Shown: positions 35,806-49,742, counted from the first letter of the stretch. The stretch: 64,000 nt of DNA from Pectobacterium aroidearum (GCF_015689195.1 NZ_CP065044.1:3348001-3412000); one strand, 5' to 3'. A program made the numbers and translations. The notes: a model not told the origin generated them from the letters alone.

Positions 35806-37383
35806 ATGCGCCGCCTGCACGTCATCGGTATGACGCTGTTTTTGGCCTTTTTCTACAGCCTGACCTGGCTGGCGCTGTGGACCATCAGTTTCTATTTAAG
35901 CAACAACGGCCAGCAGGCAGCGCTGTTGTTACCGCAAGGATTACGGCTGGCGTTGATGATTTTGCTGCCGCGCAAATACTGGCCGACCTTACTGCTTTCC
36001 GAAATCGCTATCCAGAGCTGGCTTATCAGCGAGCAGCTCATGACGCGTTCACTGCTACTGCTTTCCCCGTTCCTCAGCCTGATTCCGGCCATCATCACGC
36101 ACAAAATTTGGCATCGCCATACACTTTATTGGCAACGCCTGCTGCTATTGCTGGCGGCGCTGACGCTCAACACGATTCTGCACGGCATCGCCATTGGCCC
36201 CTGGTTGCATTCGCAGCTGACACAGACGCTGCTGGCCACGTTTACCGGTGGCGTCCTGCTGATTCCGTTCATCTATCTGCTGTACGAATACATCAAGCAG
36301 CAGCATTTGCAGACGCTGCTGGCACAGGAGATCCCCGATCCGCCGCTGCGTACCTCACTGCTGATTTGGTGTTCGCTGTTTTTTTCTATCGGCGTTTGTC
36401 TGCAAATGGCGTTCACACCCGAAATGGAACGTCTGCTGCTGATCTTCGTTTTTCTGCCCAACGTGGTGATGGCGTATAAATTCGGCTGGCAAGGCGGCGT
36501 GCTCTCCGCCGTACTCGGCAGCCTGATGATTGCCGTCACGCGTCAGGTGAGCGGCGCGTTCGACGATCTGCGCGAGCTGGAGCTTTTTCTCTCCACACAG
36601 GCGCTGCTTGGTATTGGGCTGGGGATCGCTATCAGCCGCCAGCAACAGCTGGCACAGCGGCTACAGCGCTATCGCCAGCAGTTGGAGCAGGAGTTGAAAA
36701 CCCGACGGCGGCTCATGGAGCGCATTATTCATACCGAAGAGGCCGTACGCAAAGACATCGCGCGCGAGCTGCATGATGACATCGGCCAAAACATCACCGC
36801 GATTCAGATTCAGGCCATGCTGGTAAAACACAGTGCACCTGCCGATGCCGCCCAGCACGCGGCCGGACAAATCAGCGAGCTGTCGCGACGCATTCACCAC
36901 ACCACGCGCCAGCTTCTACGCCAACTACGCCCACCGGTACTGGATGAGATGGTGTTGGATAAAGCGCTGCATCATCTGGCGGATGAGTTCGCCTTCGCTG
37001 CGCGCGGTATTCAGTTTCAGTTGGATTATCAGCTCCCCACGCCCCCGCATGATGACGTGGTGGTATTCACTCTTTACCGGCTGGTGCAGGAACTGCTGAA
37101 TAACATCAACAAACACGCCAGCGCTACGCAGATTATGGTTCGGCTTTCGCAGCAGGATGACATGATTACGCTCGATGTCATTGATAACGGCGTGGGCATT
37201 GCACAAAAAGACAGGACCAATCCCACGAGTGGCGGTTTCGGCCTGCGGGGCATCGAGGAGCGCGTTCAGGCGCTGGGTGGCAATTGGCTGGTGAAGGCCG
37301 CAACCCACAGTGAATCCACCGCGCCGCGTGGCACGCACATAATTGTTAACCTGCCCACAAAATTTAAACAAAAAGACGATTAG
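35806..37383 (+). CDS. uhpB: UhpB-type membrane sensor histidine kinase
   Basis: 525 residues. About eight N-terminal membrane helices form a MASE1-like sensor region, for example LFLAFFYSLTWLALWTISFYL. A coiled coil near 280-300 is followed by a HisKA_3 dimerisation domain with the phospho-acceptor in ARELHDDIGQNITAIQ, the N-box LVQELLNNINKHA, and the ATP-binding DVIDNGVGIA and GGFGLRGIEERV. It begins 3 bases after the uhpA stop. In the Uhp system UhpB is held inactive or activated through its contact with UhpC when hexose phosphate is outside the cell. Confidence 0.88.
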   Translation: MRRLHVIGMTLFLAFFYSLTWLALWTISFYLSNNGQQAALLLPQGLRLALMILLPRKYWPTLLLSEIAIQSWLISEQLMTRSLLLLSPFLSLIPAIITHKIWHRHTLYWQRLLLLLAALTLNTILHGIAIGPWLHSQLTQTLLATFTGGVLLIPFIYLLYEYIKQQHLQTLLAQEIPDPPLRTSLLIWCSLFFSIGVCLQMAFTPEMERLLLIFVFLPNVVMAYKFGWQGGVLSAVLGSLMIAVTRQVSGAFDDLRELELFLSTQALLGIGLGIAISRQQQLAQRLQRYRQQLEQELKTRRRLMERIIHTEEAVRKDIARELHDDIGQNITAIQIQAMLVKHSAPADAAQHAAGQISELSRRIHHTTRQLLRQLRPPVLDEMVLDKALHHLADEFAFAARGIQFQLDYQLPTPPHDDVVVFTLYRLVQELLNNINKHASATQIMVRLSQQDDMITLDVIDNGVGIAQKDRTNPTSGGFGLRGIEERVQALGGNWLVKAATHSESTAPRGTHIIVNLPTKFKQKDD

Positions 37384-37400
37384 CTAGGAATTATTCCTAG
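37384..37400. promoter_or_regulatory. Perfect palindrome after uhpB, candidate UhpA-type operator
   Basis: CTAGGAAT-T-ATTCCTAG is an 8+1+8 palindrome starting directly after the uhpB stop codon and 73 bases before uhpC. The arms resemble sites of NarL/FixJ-family regulators such as the RcsB box (TAAGAATATTCCTA). It has no U-tract, so it is not a terminator. The operator role is inference. Confidence 0.45.
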
Positions 37401-37472
37401 TCACCTAAAACCTTGTCTCATCCTTTTTGATTCACACCCCCCTACTCTTCTCTCAACGCGACGGAGAACCCC

Positions 37473-38813
37473 ATGCAGGCACCCATGTTTTCTACGGGAC
37501 AGGACTCAACGGGACAGCTTTCACCCACACAAATCAGCCAGCGCTATCGCTACTGGCGGCCGCGGTTGCTGATTTCCATGGTCATCGGGTACGCCACGTT
37601 CTACCTGACGCGCAAAAGCATCAACTTTGTCATGCCGGTGATGCAGTTGGAATTAGGGTTAAGCAAAGGCGATATCGGTCTGCTGGGGACGCTGTTTTAT
37701 CTCTGTTACGGCGCCTCCAAGTTTATTTCCGGCATCGTGTGCGATCGCAGTCAGGTGCGCTGGTTTATGGGTGTCGGGCTGATGATTACCGGGGTGCTGA
37801 ACATTCTGTTCATGTACTGCCAGTCGCTCACCGGGTTACTGATTGTCTGGGCGCTGAACGGGTTCTTTCAGGGATGGGGTTGGCCCCCTTGCGCCAGACT
37901 GCTGAGCAGTTGGTATTCGCGCAATGAGCGCGGTCTCTGGTGGGGATGCTGGAATACGTCGATCAATATTGGCGGTGCAGCGGTTCCCCTGCTCGCAGGC
38001 TATCTGGCCTCCGAATGGGGATGGCAGGCAGCGCTGCTGGTGCCGGGCATCATCGGCATTGTGATTGGTCTGTGGCTGTGCTGGCAGCTGTGCGATAAAC
38101 CCCAGCAACAAGGTTTGCCCAGTGTCGGCCAGTGGCGGCGCGATGCGCTGGAGATTCGTCAGGAGCAGCAGAGTCCGCCGATGCCAATGCGCCAGATTTT
38201 GCGTGATGCGATTCTGCGTAACCGCACCATCTGGCTGCTCGGGTTCTCCTACATTCTGGTGTACCTGATTCGTATCGCACTGAATGACTGGGGAAACATC
38301 TGGCTGTCGGAGAGCCACGGCTTCAACCTCCTCAGCGCGAACGCCACGCTGTCGCTGTTTGAACTGGGTGGATTGCTGGGGGCGCTGTTTGCCGGTTGGG
38401 GGTCGGACCTGCTGTTTCGTGGTCAGCGCGCACCGATGATTTTGCTGTTTGCCCTCGGGCTGTTTTTAACCATGACCGCGCTGTGGCTGGCACCAATTCA
38501 TCACTATTCGCTGCTCGCGGCCTGTTTCTTCAGTATCGGTTTTTTTGTTTTTGGACCACAGATGTTGATCGGTCTGGCTGCGACGGAATACAGCCATAAG
38601 GATGCCGCAGGCACGGTGACAGGTTTTCTGGCGTTGTTCGCCTATCTGGGGGCGGCGTTGGCAGGCTGGCCGCTGGCACAGGTGCTGCAACACTACGGAT
38701 GGTCGGGATTTTTTACTCTGCTGGCGTTGGCTTCAGCCTGCATCGGACTGTTATTGATGCCGCTGCTGATGGCAGGTGTCAGCCGCCGGGAACGTTTGAT
38801 GACATCAAAATAG
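37473..38813 (+). CDS. uhpC: UhpC-type sugar-phosphate sensor/transporter (OPA family)
   Basis: 446 residues and 12 predicted membrane helices of the organophosphate:phosphate antiporter family within the MFS. The N-terminal GYATFYLTRKSINFVMPVM carries the family Arg, and the stretch ALNGFFQGWGWPPCARLLSSW followed by WWGCWNTSINIGG is typical of UhpC/UhpT/GlpT. UhpC senses external glucose-6-phosphate and signals to UhpB. It follows uhpB by 89 bases, with the palindrome at 37384 between them. It is read as UhpC rather than UhpT because of the uhpABC gene order; the sequence alone would also allow a transporter. Confidence 0.83.
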   Translation: MQAPMFSTGQDSTGQLSPTQISQRYRYWRPRLLISMVIGYATFYLTRKSINFVMPVMQLELGLSKGDIGLLGTLFYLCYGASKFISGIVCDRSQVRWFMGVGLMITGVLNILFMYCQSLTGLLIVWALNGFFQGWGWPPCARLLSSWYSRNERGLWWGCWNTSINIGGAAVPLLAGYLASEWGWQAALLVPGIIGIVIGLWLCWQLCDKPQQQGLPSVGQWRRDALEIRQEQQSPPMPMRQILRDAILRNRTIWLLGFSYILVYLIRIALNDWGNIWLSESHGFNLLSANATLSLFELGGLLGALFAGWGSDLLFRGQRAPMILLFALGLFLTMTALWLAPIHHYSLLAACFFSIGFFVFGPQMLIGLAATEYSHKDAAGTVTGFLALFAYLGAALAGWPLAQVLQHYGWSGFFTLLALASACIGLLLMPLLMAGVSRRERLMTSK

Positions 38814-38830
38814 CAGTAACAATCGATAAC

Positions 38831-38959
<129 letters not shown>

Positions 38960-38973
38960 CTAAGGAAAACATC

Positions 38974-40008
38974 ATGAAACTGAGTACCTTAACTACCCTC
39001 ATCGCCGCTGGACTGACCGTTGCTGCCGTTACCACCACCACCGCACGTGCCGAAGGGCGTCTGGTCATTTACTGTAGCGCCACCAACGCCTTCTGCGAGG
39101 AAGAAGCCAAGGCCTTCGGTGAAAAACACAACGTTAAAACCTCCTTCATCCGCAACGGTTCCGGCAGCACGCTGGCGAAAGTCGATGCAGAGAAGAAAAA
39201 CCCGCAGGCTGACGTCTGGTACGGCGGCACGCTGGATCCGCAATCTCAGGCTGGCGAAATGGATCTGCTGGAACCCTATCAGTCTAAAAACCTCGATCAG
39301 ATCATGCCGCAATTCCGCGACCCCGCTAAACGTAAAGGCAACTACTCGTCTGCTGTTTACGTCGGCATCCTTGGCTTTGGCGTCAACACCGATCGCCTGA
39401 AAGAGAAAAATCTGCCGGTTCCACAGTGCTGGAAAGATCTGACCAACCCGGTCTACAAAGGCGAAATCCAGATTGCCGACCCACAAAGCTCCGGCACAGC
39501 CTATACCGCGCTGGCCACTTTCTCCCAGCTTTGGGGTCAGGATCAGGCCTTTGATTATCTGAAAAAACTGAATGCCAACGTGTCGCAGTACACCAAATCC
39601 GGTATTGCCCCGGCACGTAACGCCGCACGTGGCGAAACCGCTATCGGCATCGGCTTCCTGCACGACTACTCGCTGGAAAAAGAGAAAGGCGCACCGCTGA
39701 CGCTGATCTCCCCGTGTGAAGGTACCGGCTATGAAATTGGCGGCGTCAGCATCCTGAAAGGCGCGCGCAATATGGATAACGCCAAACTGTTCGTTGACTG
39801 GGCGCTGTCGAAAGAAGCACAGGAACTCTCCTGGAAGAAAGGCCAGTCCTACCAGATTCTGACTAACACCACCGCCGAGGCGTCCCCACTGTCGCTGAAA
39901 TTGCAGGATCTGAAACTGATCAACTACGACATGGACAAATACGGTGCGGCAGACGTGCGTAAGGACCTGATTTCCAAGTGGGTTAACGAAGTCAAAATGG
40001 GCCAATAA
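38974..40008 (+). CDS. afuA: AfuA-type periplasmic binding protein for phosphorylated sugars
   Basis: 344 residues with a signal peptide cut near TTTARA-EGR. The body is a ferric-binding-protein-like class of periplasmic binding protein (LVIYCSATNAFCEEEAKAF, NGSGSTLAKVDAEK, ADVWYGGTLDPQSQAGE, IADPQSSGTAY, GIGFLHDYSLEKEKG, PCEGTGYEIGG). AfuA was long annotated as iron-binding, but homologues from Actinobacillus and Citrobacter bind hexose phosphates; the HDYS and EGTGYE segments fit that subgroup. The tyrosine pair of iron binders is absent. It starts 14 bases after an ERIC element with AAGGA as ribosome site. Regulation by the adjacent UhpABC is expected. Confidence 0.85.
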   Translation: MKLSTLTTLIAAGLTVAAVTTTTARAEGRLVIYCSATNAFCEEEAKAFGEKHNVKTSFIRNGSGSTLAKVDAEKKNPQADVWYGGTLDPQSQAGEMDLLEPYQSKNLDQIMPQFRDPAKRKGNYSSAVYVGILGFGVNTDRLKEKNLPVPQCWKDLTNPVYKGEIQIADPQSSGTAYTALATFSQLWGQDQAFDYLKKLNANVSQYTKSGIAPARNAARGETAIGIGFLHDYSLEKEKGAPLTLISPCEGTGYEIGGVSILKGARNMDNAKLFVDWALSKEAQELSWKKGQSYQILTNTTAEASPLSLKLQDLKLINYDMDKYGAADVRKDLISKWVNEVKMGQ

Positions 40009-40042
40009 GCTCCAATTATTGACTTTGATTGAAAAATAACGG

Positions 40043-40086
40043 GAACACGGCAGCAGCTTGCTCGCATTTCGCTTAACGCCGTGTTC
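40043..40086 (+). promoter_or_regulatory. Stem-loop between afuA and afuB
   Basis: GAACACGGC (40043-40051) pairs with GCCGTGTTC (40078-40086) around a 26-base loop. There is no U-tract. Such intercistronic hairpins commonly stabilise the binding-protein mRNA and lower expression of the membrane components. Confidence 0.45.
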
Positions 40087-40185
40087 TCAGCATCGCTGAT
40101 TAACCATTACTCAATATTATTCACCAACCAATACCTGTGACGATTCAATCTTATAAAACAACGCTATAAAGCACCAGGGAACCTT

Positions 40186-42264
40186 ATGTCACACACACGA
40201 ACGCTTTCACCGACGCCTAAGCGGGATCCTATATTCCTGTGGCTGGCGCTGATTGCGGCAACATTCTTGCTGCTGCCAGCGTGGAGCCTGGATTACGGCC
40301 TGCTGGATGCCTCACGCGATGAACTGCTGGCCGCTTACAGCTGGTCGAACCTGAATATCAGCCTGCTTTGGTTCCTGCTCCCGCTGGGACTGCTGGCGCG
40401 TCCGCTGTTTACACCCGGCCGGGAACAACGCGGTCGCCACCGTTTTGATGCGGCGTATGCCTTGTTCTGCGCGCTTTTCGTGGTCACCAGTGCCACGCTC
40501 GAAGGACGCGGAATGGGCTATGGCACGATCGCCCTGTTTGTCGCACTGAGTGCGATTATTACGCTGGCGCTCTCTAGGCTTGACTGGCTGGGTGGCGATC
40601 GCTTCGTCATCGGCTCGCTCATCAGCATCATCGCGCTGATTGGCGTGTTTATCCTTTACCCCAGCATTGCCATCTTTATTCCCATGTTCACCAACGACAG
40701 CGGTGAATTCGCGCCGCTCGCGTTTATGCAGATTCTGGGTCAGACGCACATTTTACGCGTGATCTGGAACTCATTCCTGCTGTCGGTTGCCGTTGGTATC
40801 GGCTGTACCTTCTTCGGTATGGTGCTGGCCATTTACACTTCGCGCATCGCCCGTCGCTCCGCGATTATCGGCCGCATTTTCTCCATTCTACCTATCGTTA
40901 CCCCGCCGTTTGTCGTCGGGTTAGGCGTAACGCTGATGATGGGTCGCTCCGGTTATGTCACCGAGCTGATGGTAGCCTGGTTCGGCCTGACGAACACCAA
41001 CTGGCTGTATGGGTTTACCGGTATCTGGCTGGCACAGGTGCTCGCCTTTACGCCGATGTCGTTCATGATTCTGGAAGGCGCGATGAAGACGATTCATCCG
41101 TCGCTGGAAGAGGCGTCATACACGCTGCGTGCCAACCGCTATCAAACCTTTCAACGGGTTTTCCTGCCCCTGTTGAAACCCGCGTTGGCTAACTCGTTCC
41201 TGATCGTAATCGTCCAGTCGCTGGCCGATTTCAGTAACCCGCTGGTGCTGGGCGGCAACTTCGACGTACTCGCCACCCAGATTTACTTCTACATCACTGG
41301 CGCACAGCTGGATTATCAGTCAGCCAGTACGCTCGGCGTTGTCCTGCTGCTGTTCTCACTGGCGGTGTTCTGCGTGCAATATCTGTGGATCGGCAAACGT
41401 TCCTACGTCACGATTTCCGGTAAATCCTACCGTGGCGATGTGCAACCGCTGCCCGTTTCGCTGGTGTGGATCGTCAGCATCCTGCTCTATGTCTGGATTG
41501 CCTTTAACGTCCTGCTGTACGGCAGCATTTTCTACGGCAGCTTTACGGTTAACTGGGGCGTGGATTACACCCTGACGTTGGCAAACTTCAGCAAGTTGTT
41601 CGGACAAGGCTTTAGCGACGGCGCCTGGCCTTCCCTGCTGGATACGCTGCTGTTCGCGGGCATCGCAGCACCGATTACGGCACTGTTTGGACTGCTTATC
41701 GCCTACATCGTGGTACGCCAGCAGTTCTACGGTAAGAAAGCCATCGAGTTCACCACCATGCTGTGCTTTGCGGTGCCGGGCACCGTTGCCGGTGTGTCTT
41801 ATATTCTGGCCTTTAACAGCGCGCCGGTTTACCTAACGGGAACGGCAGTGATCGTCATCATGTCGATGGTGATGCGTAACGTACCCGTTGGTATCCGTGC
41901 CGGTATCGCCGGACTGGGGCAGTTGGATAAATCGCTGGACGAGGCGTCGCTCAGTCTGCGGGCAGGTTCGATGCGTACGGTGTTCTATATTCTGCTCCCG
42001 CTGTTACGTCCGGCCATTTTGTCCGCGCTGATTTACAGCTTCGTGCGCGCTATTACCACCGTCAGCGCCATTATCTTCCTGGTTACGCCAGATACCCGCG
42101 TCGCCACGTCTTACATTCTTAACCGCGTGGAAGACGGCGAATACGGTATGGCGATTGCCTACGGTTCCATCCTGATTGTGGTCATGCTGGCCATTATTTT
42201 CCTGTTCGATTATCTGGTCGGTGAAGCGCGGGTTTCCCGTTCAAAAGCCAAGAATAGTGACTAA
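40186..42264 (+). CDS. afuB: AfuB-type ABC permease (fused double permease)
   Basis: 692 residues with two consecutive binding-protein-dependent transport domains, as in FbpB/AfuB proteins. The first half carries the EAA loop [23 protein letters not shown] split across about 310-330, the second [20 protein letters not shown] near 582. About twelve or more helices are visible, including an extra N-terminal group ([17 protein letters not shown]). It forms the channel of the phosphorylated-sugar importer with AfuA and AfuC. It follows afuA by 177 bases and precedes afuC by 14. Confidence 0.88.
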   Translation: MSHTRTLSPTPKRDPIFLWLALIAATFLLLPAWSLDYGLLDASRDELLAAYSWSNLNISLLWFLLPLGLLARPLFTPGREQRGRHRFDAAYALFCALFVVTSATLEGRGMGYGTIALFVALSAIITLALSRLDWLGGDRFVIGSLISIIALIGVFILYPSIAIFIPMFTNDSGEFAPLAFMQILGQTHILRVIWNSFLLSVAVGIGCTFFGMVLAIYTSRIARRSAIIGRIFSILPIVTPPFVVGLGVTLMMGRSGYVTELMVAWFGLTNTNWLYGFTGIWLAQVLAFTPMSFMILEGAMKTIHPSLEEASYTLRANRYQTFQRVFLPLLKPALANSFLIVIVQSLADFSNPLVLGGNFDVLATQIYFYITGAQLDYQSASTLGVVLLLFSLAVFCVQYLWIGKRSYVTISGKSYRGDVQPLPVSLVWIVSILLYVWIAFNVLLYGSIFYGSFTVNWGVDYTLTLANFSKLFGQGFSDGAWPSLLDTLLFAGIAAPITALFGLLIAYIVVRQQFYGKKAIEFTTMLCFAVPGTVAGVSYILAFNSAPVYLTGTAVIVIMSMVMRNVPVGIRAGIAGLGQLDKSLDEASLSLRAGSMRTVFYILLPLLRPAILSALIYSFVRAITTVSAIIFLVTPDTRVATSYILNRVEDGEYGMAIAYGSILIVVMLAIIFLFDYLVGEARVSRSKAKNSD

Positions 42265-42278
42265 GCGGAGTGATTACC

Positions 42279-43328
42279 TTGAATACTGAAAAAAACTTTG
42301 TTGAACTGAAGCACGTCACTAAACGTTTCGGCAACAACACCGTCATTGATGATTTGAATCTGGCGATCCCACAGGGAAAAATGGTCACGCTGCTGGGGCC
42401 ATCTGGCTGCGGTAAAACCACGGTACTCCGTGCAGTTGCCGGTTTGGAAAAACCGACGGAAGGCCAGATTTTCATCGACGGCGAAGACGTCACCGAGCGC
42501 TCCATTCAACAGCGTGATATCTGCATGGTGTTCCAGTCTTACGCCCTCTTCCCACACATGTCGCTGGGAGAAAACATTGGTTATGGCCTGAAAATGCTTG
42601 GTCGTCCAAAGGCGGAAATCAATCAGCGAGTAAAAGAAGCGCTGGCGCTGGTGGATCTGGAAGGGTTTGAAGATCGCTACGTCGACCAGATTTCCGGCGG
42701 ACAGCAGCAGCGTGTCGCGCTGGCGCGAGCGCTGATCCTCAAACCTAAAGTCCTGCTGTTCGATGAGCCACTGAGTAACCTCGACGCTAACCTGCGCCGC
42801 AGTATGCGTGAGAAAATCCGCGAGCTTCAGCAGCAGTTCAATATCACCTCGCTGTATGTGACGCACGATCAGAGTGAAGCCTTTGCGGTGTCGGACATGG
42901 TTCTGGTCATGAACAAAGGCAAAATCATGCAGTTGGGCGCGCCGCAGGAGCTCTATCGCCAGCCGGCTTCCCGCTTCATGGCCAGCTTTATGGGAGATGC
43001 TAATATCTTCCCGGCGACCTTTACGGCAGACAGCGTGAACATCTATGGCTACCTCATTCCGCGTCCGCAGGGTTTTGCTGCCGGATTAAGCGAATCGACC
43101 GTTGGTATTCGCCCGGAAGCCATTACACTCAGCCATCAAGGCGAAGAAAGCCAGCGCTGCACGATCACACAGGTCGCCTACATGGGGCCGCAGTACGAAG
43201 TGCAGGTAGACTGGCACGGACAGTCGATGCTGTTGCAGGTTAACGCGACCCAGCTTCAGCCGAATCCAGGCGACAGTTACTATCTGCAAATTCACCCTTA
43301 CGGCATGTTTGTACTGTCCGAGCAGTAA
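42279..43328 (+). CDS. afuC: AfuC-type ABC transporter ATP-binding protein
   Basis: About 349 residues. ATPase domain with Walker [11 protein letters not shown]-loop [11 protein letters not shown], signature [15 protein letters not shown] and Walker [18 protein letters not shown]-terminal TOBE-type regulatory domain ([12 protein letters not shown] and a beta-barrel tail) follows. I prefer a TTG start at 42279 because GGAG lies 8 bases upstream; the frame is also open from a GTG at 42270, but that codon overlaps the GGAG. It is the last gene of afuABC and is closed by a strong terminator. Confidence 0.88.
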   Translation: MNTEKNFVELKHVTKRFGNNTVIDDLNLAIPQGKMVTLLGPSGCGKTTVLRAVAGLEKPTEGQIFIDGEDVTERSIQQRDICMVFQSYALFPHMSLGENIGYGLKMLGRPKAEINQRVKEALALVDLEGFEDRYVDQISGGQQQRVALARALILKPKVLLFDEPLSNLDANLRRSMREKIRELQQQFNITSLYVTHDQSEAFAVSDMVLVMNKGKIMQLGAPQELYRQPASRFMASFMGDANIFPATFTADSVNIYGYLIPRPQGFAAGLSESTVGIRPEAITLSHQGEESQRCTITQVAYMGPQYEVQVDWHGQSMLLQVNATQLQPNPGDSYYLQIHPYGMFVLSEQ

Positions 43329-43349
43329 GCAACGGGTAACCCTCCGCCA

Positions 43350-43381
43350 AACCGGGAGCACCTGCTCCCGGTTTTACTTTT
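43350..43381 (+). terminator. Rho-independent terminator of afuABC
   Basis: AACCGGGAGC (43350-43359) pairs with GCTCCCGGTT (43364-43373), a 4-base loop, and TTTTACTTTTT follows. Confidence 0.92.
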
Positions 43382-43517
43382 TACAACCATCTAAAAACGC
43401 CGACAAACGCCTGCTCTTTTTTCTGCCTGCTTCGATTGCGCCGAGATACATACGCCTGTTACGGATTACCCACGCGATTTGTTATGATGATGCTCTTTCA
43501 CGCACGGAATAGCCGCT

Positions 43518-44594
43518 ATGAAACAGAAACCCATAACACTAAATGATGTCGCCGAGTATGCCGGGGTTTCCTATCAGACAGTTTCCCGCGTGCTGAATCA
43601 GGCACCTCATGTGTCATCTCGCACTCGCACTAAAGTAGAAGAAGCGATGGCGGCGCTAAACTACACGCCTAACCGCGTCGCACAGCAGTTGGCAGGGAAA
43701 ACCATCACTACGCTGGGACTCGTCACCACCGATCTTTCACTGCACGCCCCTTCCCAAATTGCTGCGGCGATCAAAAGTACCGCCAGCCAGTTAGGTATTA
43801 ACATCGTGATGTCCATGCTGAGCAGCCCGGATGTCAACACCTGCAATAACGCCGTTAACGACCTGCTTTCTCAGCGGGTCAGCGGTGTTATCGTGAATGT
43901 CCCACTCTCATCGGATGATGTCGCACACATTAGCCAGACCTGTGCCGATACGCCCGTCCTGTTTATGGATGCCGATCCGCATACCGACATACTCAACGTC
44001 ATGTTCGATCCCGATCACGGCGCACGTTTGGCTATCACGCATCTCGTGCAACTGGGGCACCAGCATATCGCCCTGCTGACGGGGCCAATGACCTCGATTT
44101 CCGCCCGACTGCGTTATGAAGGCTGGCTAGCCGAGCTGGAAAAACAGCAACTTTCTCCCGCTTCGGTGCTGCATGGCGACTGGAGCGCTGCTTCCGGTTA
44201 CCACCAGACGCTGGCACTGCTGGGGCAATCTTTGCGCGTATCCGCCATTGTTGTAGCGAACGATCAAATGGCACTTGGCGTTCTGCGCGCGCTGCATGAG
44301 TATGGCCTTCGCGTGCCGGAACAGATGTCGGTGATCGGTTTTGACGATACTCAGGACAGCGCGTATTACACTCCGCCACTGACAACCATTCGCCAGGATT
44401 TCAGGCTCTTAGGTAAAGAAGGCGTCACCCGCTTGCTCACTACGCTGCGCGCCCCTACCCAGAGTACGTCACTACTGTTACCCACCGAACTGATCGTACG
44501 CCATAGCACCGCTGTACATTCATCGACACACGCTTCCCTGCAAGAACTCACCAAAAATCTGCTGGACATTACACGCCAGCTCCAGAGGCTTTAA
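43518..44594 (+). CDS. lacI: Lactose repressor LacI
   Basis: 358 residues, closely following E. coli LacI. The N-terminal headpiece reads TLNDVAEYAGVSYQTVSRVLN, with recognition-helix residues YQ identical to E. coli, the hinge segment includes NYTPNRVAQQLAGK, and the inducer-binding core has SISARLRYEGW and VVANDQMALG. The C-terminal helix (LQELTKNLLDITRQLQRL) keeps a leucine-heptad pattern like the tetramerisation domain. The conserved recognition helix is consistent with the intact E. coli-like lac operator found 240 bases downstream. The gene is transcribed in the same direction as lacZY. A TATGAT-like -10 lies near 43482. Confidence 0.95.
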   Translation: MKQKPITLNDVAEYAGVSYQTVSRVLNQAPHVSSRTRTKVEEAMAALNYTPNRVAQQLAGKTITTLGLVTTDLSLHAPSQIAAAIKSTASQLGINIVMSMLSSPDVNTCNNAVNDLLSQRVSGVIVNVPLSSDDVAHISQTCADTPVLFMDADPHTDILNVMFDPDHGARLAITHLVQLGHQHIALLTGPMTSISARLRYEGWLAELEKQQLSPASVLHGDWSAASGYHQTLALLGQSLRVSAIVVANDQMALGVLRALHEYGLRVPEQMSVIGFDDTQDSAYYTPPLTTIRQDFRLLGKEGVTRLLTTLRAPTQSTSLLLPTELIVRHSTAVHSSTHASLQELTKNLLDITRQLQRL

Positions 44595-44623
44595 CCCTTT
44601 ACACTATTTGTAACCCTTTACAC
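44592..44623 (+). repeat. Short direct repeat at the end of lacI
   Basis: TAACCCTTTACAC occurs at 44592-44604 and again at 44611-44623 (period 19); the first copy contains the lacI stop codon. Its function is unknown. Confidence 0.8.
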
Positions 44624-44762
44624 CACAGTACCTTTTTCATCCCCAGTGCCAAAACCTTAACAAATAACATGATAAACAATAAATTATTTGTCACCCCTGA
44701 TTGAATTGTTGCGTAGCGCTTTCCAGATTCGATGTTCTCTCATTCTTTTTACAAACGATCTT

Positions 44763-44823
44763 TGTGATCGCTTCCACTTTATTGTCACGCGCCACTTTAC
44801 TCGCCCTGACGAGTCGATATGTT
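44763..44823 (+). promoter_or_regulatory. lacZY promoter with CRP site candidate
   Basis: A -35 TTTACT (44796-44801), 16-base spacer and -10 TATGTT (44818-44823) echo the E. coli lac promoter (TTTACA/TATGTT). A CRP half-site TGTGA at 44763-44767 with a degenerate partner centres about 60 bases upstream of the expected start, the class I position used in E. coli lac. Both calls are motif-based. Confidence 0.6.
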
Positions 44824-44835
44824 ATGAGCAACACA

Positions 44836-48038
<3,203 letters not shown>

Positions 48039-48137
48039 TATGAAAAAGCAGTATTAAAAAGCAACGAAAGAGAGCGGGTATCTACCTCTTTCTATCCTGG
48101 TTGTATCCCGCCGCCGCCAAAATAAGCGCCGCGGCTA

Positions 48138-48187
48138 TATACCCTAAATAACTCGAGCTGCATACAGGTGGCTTGAGGTATGACGGG

Positions 48188-48191
<4 letters not shown>
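48138..48191 (+). repeat. Short, internally deleted ERIC-like element
   Basis: TATACCCTAAATAACTCGAG at the left and GCTTGAGGTATGACGGGTATA at the right are the two ERIC ends, but the central 70 or so bases are missing. It abuts the full ERIC element that follows and shares TATA with it. Confidence 0.8.
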
Positions 48192-48314
<123 letters not shown>

Positions 48315-48337
48315 TAATGCATATCGGAGAAAGCGCC

Positions 48338-49600
48338 ATGTACTACCTACATAATAAGAATTTCTGGATATTCGGCCTGTTTTTCTTTTTCTACTTCTTT
48401 ATCATGGGGGCTTATTTCCCGTTCTTCCCTATTTGGCTTCACGATATCAACCAAATAAGTAAAAGCGACACGGGAATTATCTTCGCCTGCATCTCCTTTT
48501 TTGCTTTGCTATTTCAACCTATATTTGGCCTATTATCCGATAAGTTAGGATTGAGAAAACACCTGCTGTGGATTATTACCATTATGCTGGTGTTTTTTGC
48601 TCCATTCTTTATTTATGTTTTTGGCCCATTGCTAAAATACAACATCGTTTTAGGTTCTATCGTCGGCGGAATTTACCTGGGATTTATCAACAACGGTGGC
48701 GCACCAGCAATTGAAGCCTACATCGAGAAAGTCAGCCGCCGCAGCCAGTTTGAATTTGGCCGTGCACGCCTGTTCGGTTGCCTCGGCTGGGCGCTCTGTG
48801 CGTCTATCGTCGGGATTATGTTTACCATCAATAATCAGTTTGTTTTCTGGCTTGGTTCCGCGTGTGCCGTCATCCTCGCCATCCTGCTGCTGTTGGCAAA
48901 ACCGGAAGTCTCTTCCAGCGCGTTCGTTGCCGATCAAGTTGGCTCTAACCAGAAACCCTTTAGCCTGAAAATGGCAGCCGAGCTGTTAAAAGAACGTAAG
49001 ATCTGGTTCCTGACCCTCTATGTCGTCGGTGTGTCATGCACCTATGATGTGTTCGATCAGCAGTTTGCCAACTTCTTCACGTCGTTTTTCGAAACCCGAC
49101 AGGAAGGCACAAGAGTATTTGGCTACGTCACTACGCTGGGTGAATTGCTTAATGCCACCATCATGTTTTTTGCACCGCTAATTGTGAACCGTATCGGCGG
49201 TAAAAACGCCCTGCTCATCGCCGGGACGATTATGTCCGTTCGTATCATTGGCTCCGCTTTTGCCAGTTCCGTACTGGAAGTGATTGTGCTGAAAACGCTG
49301 CACATGTTTGAAGTGCCTTTCCTGATTGTCGGCTGTTTCAAATACATCACCACGATCTTTGAAGTCCGCTTTTCCGCGACGATTTATCTGGTGTGCTTCT
49401 GCTTCTTTAAACAGATATCGATCATTTTCATGTCTATCTTTGCTGGCAATATGTATGACAGTATCGGTTTTCATGGCACTTACCTGATTTTAGGCGGCAT
49501 CGCCCTCTCCTTCACGGCGGTATCCCTATTCACGCTGTCGGGAAAAGGGCCGTTATATGCCTTTTCCGACAAACAAAAAGCGCCAGTGAATACACTCTAG
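48338..49600 (+). CDS. lacY: Lactose permease LacY
   Basis: 420 residues and 12 helices of the MFS oligosaccharide:proton symporter family. The N-terminus [20 protein letters not shown] mirrors E. coli. Functional residues are in the same numbers: Glu126 in [10 protein letters not shown] and Arg144 in FGRARLFG (sugar binding), and the His-Glu pair spaced by three in LHMFEVP (proton coupling, His322/Glu325 in E. coli). The ATG at 48338 follows GGAGA. No lacA follows; a tRNA gene comes next. Transcription from the lacZ promoter must cross two ERIC elements. Confidence 0.94.
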   Translation: MYYLHNKNFWIFGLFFFFYFFIMGAYFPFFPIWLHDINQISKSDTGIIFACISFFALLFQPIFGLLSDKLGLRKHLLWIITIMLVFFAPFFIYVFGPLLKYNIVLGSIVGGIYLGFINNGGAPAIEAYIEKVSRRSQFEFGRARLFGCLGWALCASIVGIMFTINNQFVFWLGSACAVILAILLLLAKPEVSSSAFVADQVGSNQKPFSLKMAAELLKERKIWFLTLYVVGVSCTYDVFDQQFANFFTSFFETRQEGTRVFGYVTTLGELLNATIMFFAPLIVNRIGGKNALLIAGTIMSVRIIGSAFASSVLEVIVLKTLHMFEVPFLIVGCFKYITTIFEVRFSATIYLVCFCFFKQISIIFMSIFAGNMYDSIGFHGTYLILGGIALSFTAVSLFTLSGKGPLYAFSDKQKAPVNTL

Positions 49601-49742
49601 CAATGGCAGGACACGATAAAATGCCGGTATTTGCCAAAAATATCGGCAGATTGCACATTCTCTCACCGAACAGTGCAATTTTGTGGTTTACGCCTTTGAC
49701 ATGCGCGGCACACGCCGTTATTATGCGCCCCGTTCACACGAT

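Noticed and set aside
38989..40005. 338-codon open frame antisense to afuA
   Set aside because: It exactly shadows the AfuA gene, whose signal peptide, motifs and operon context are clear; no independent evidence supports the antisense frame.
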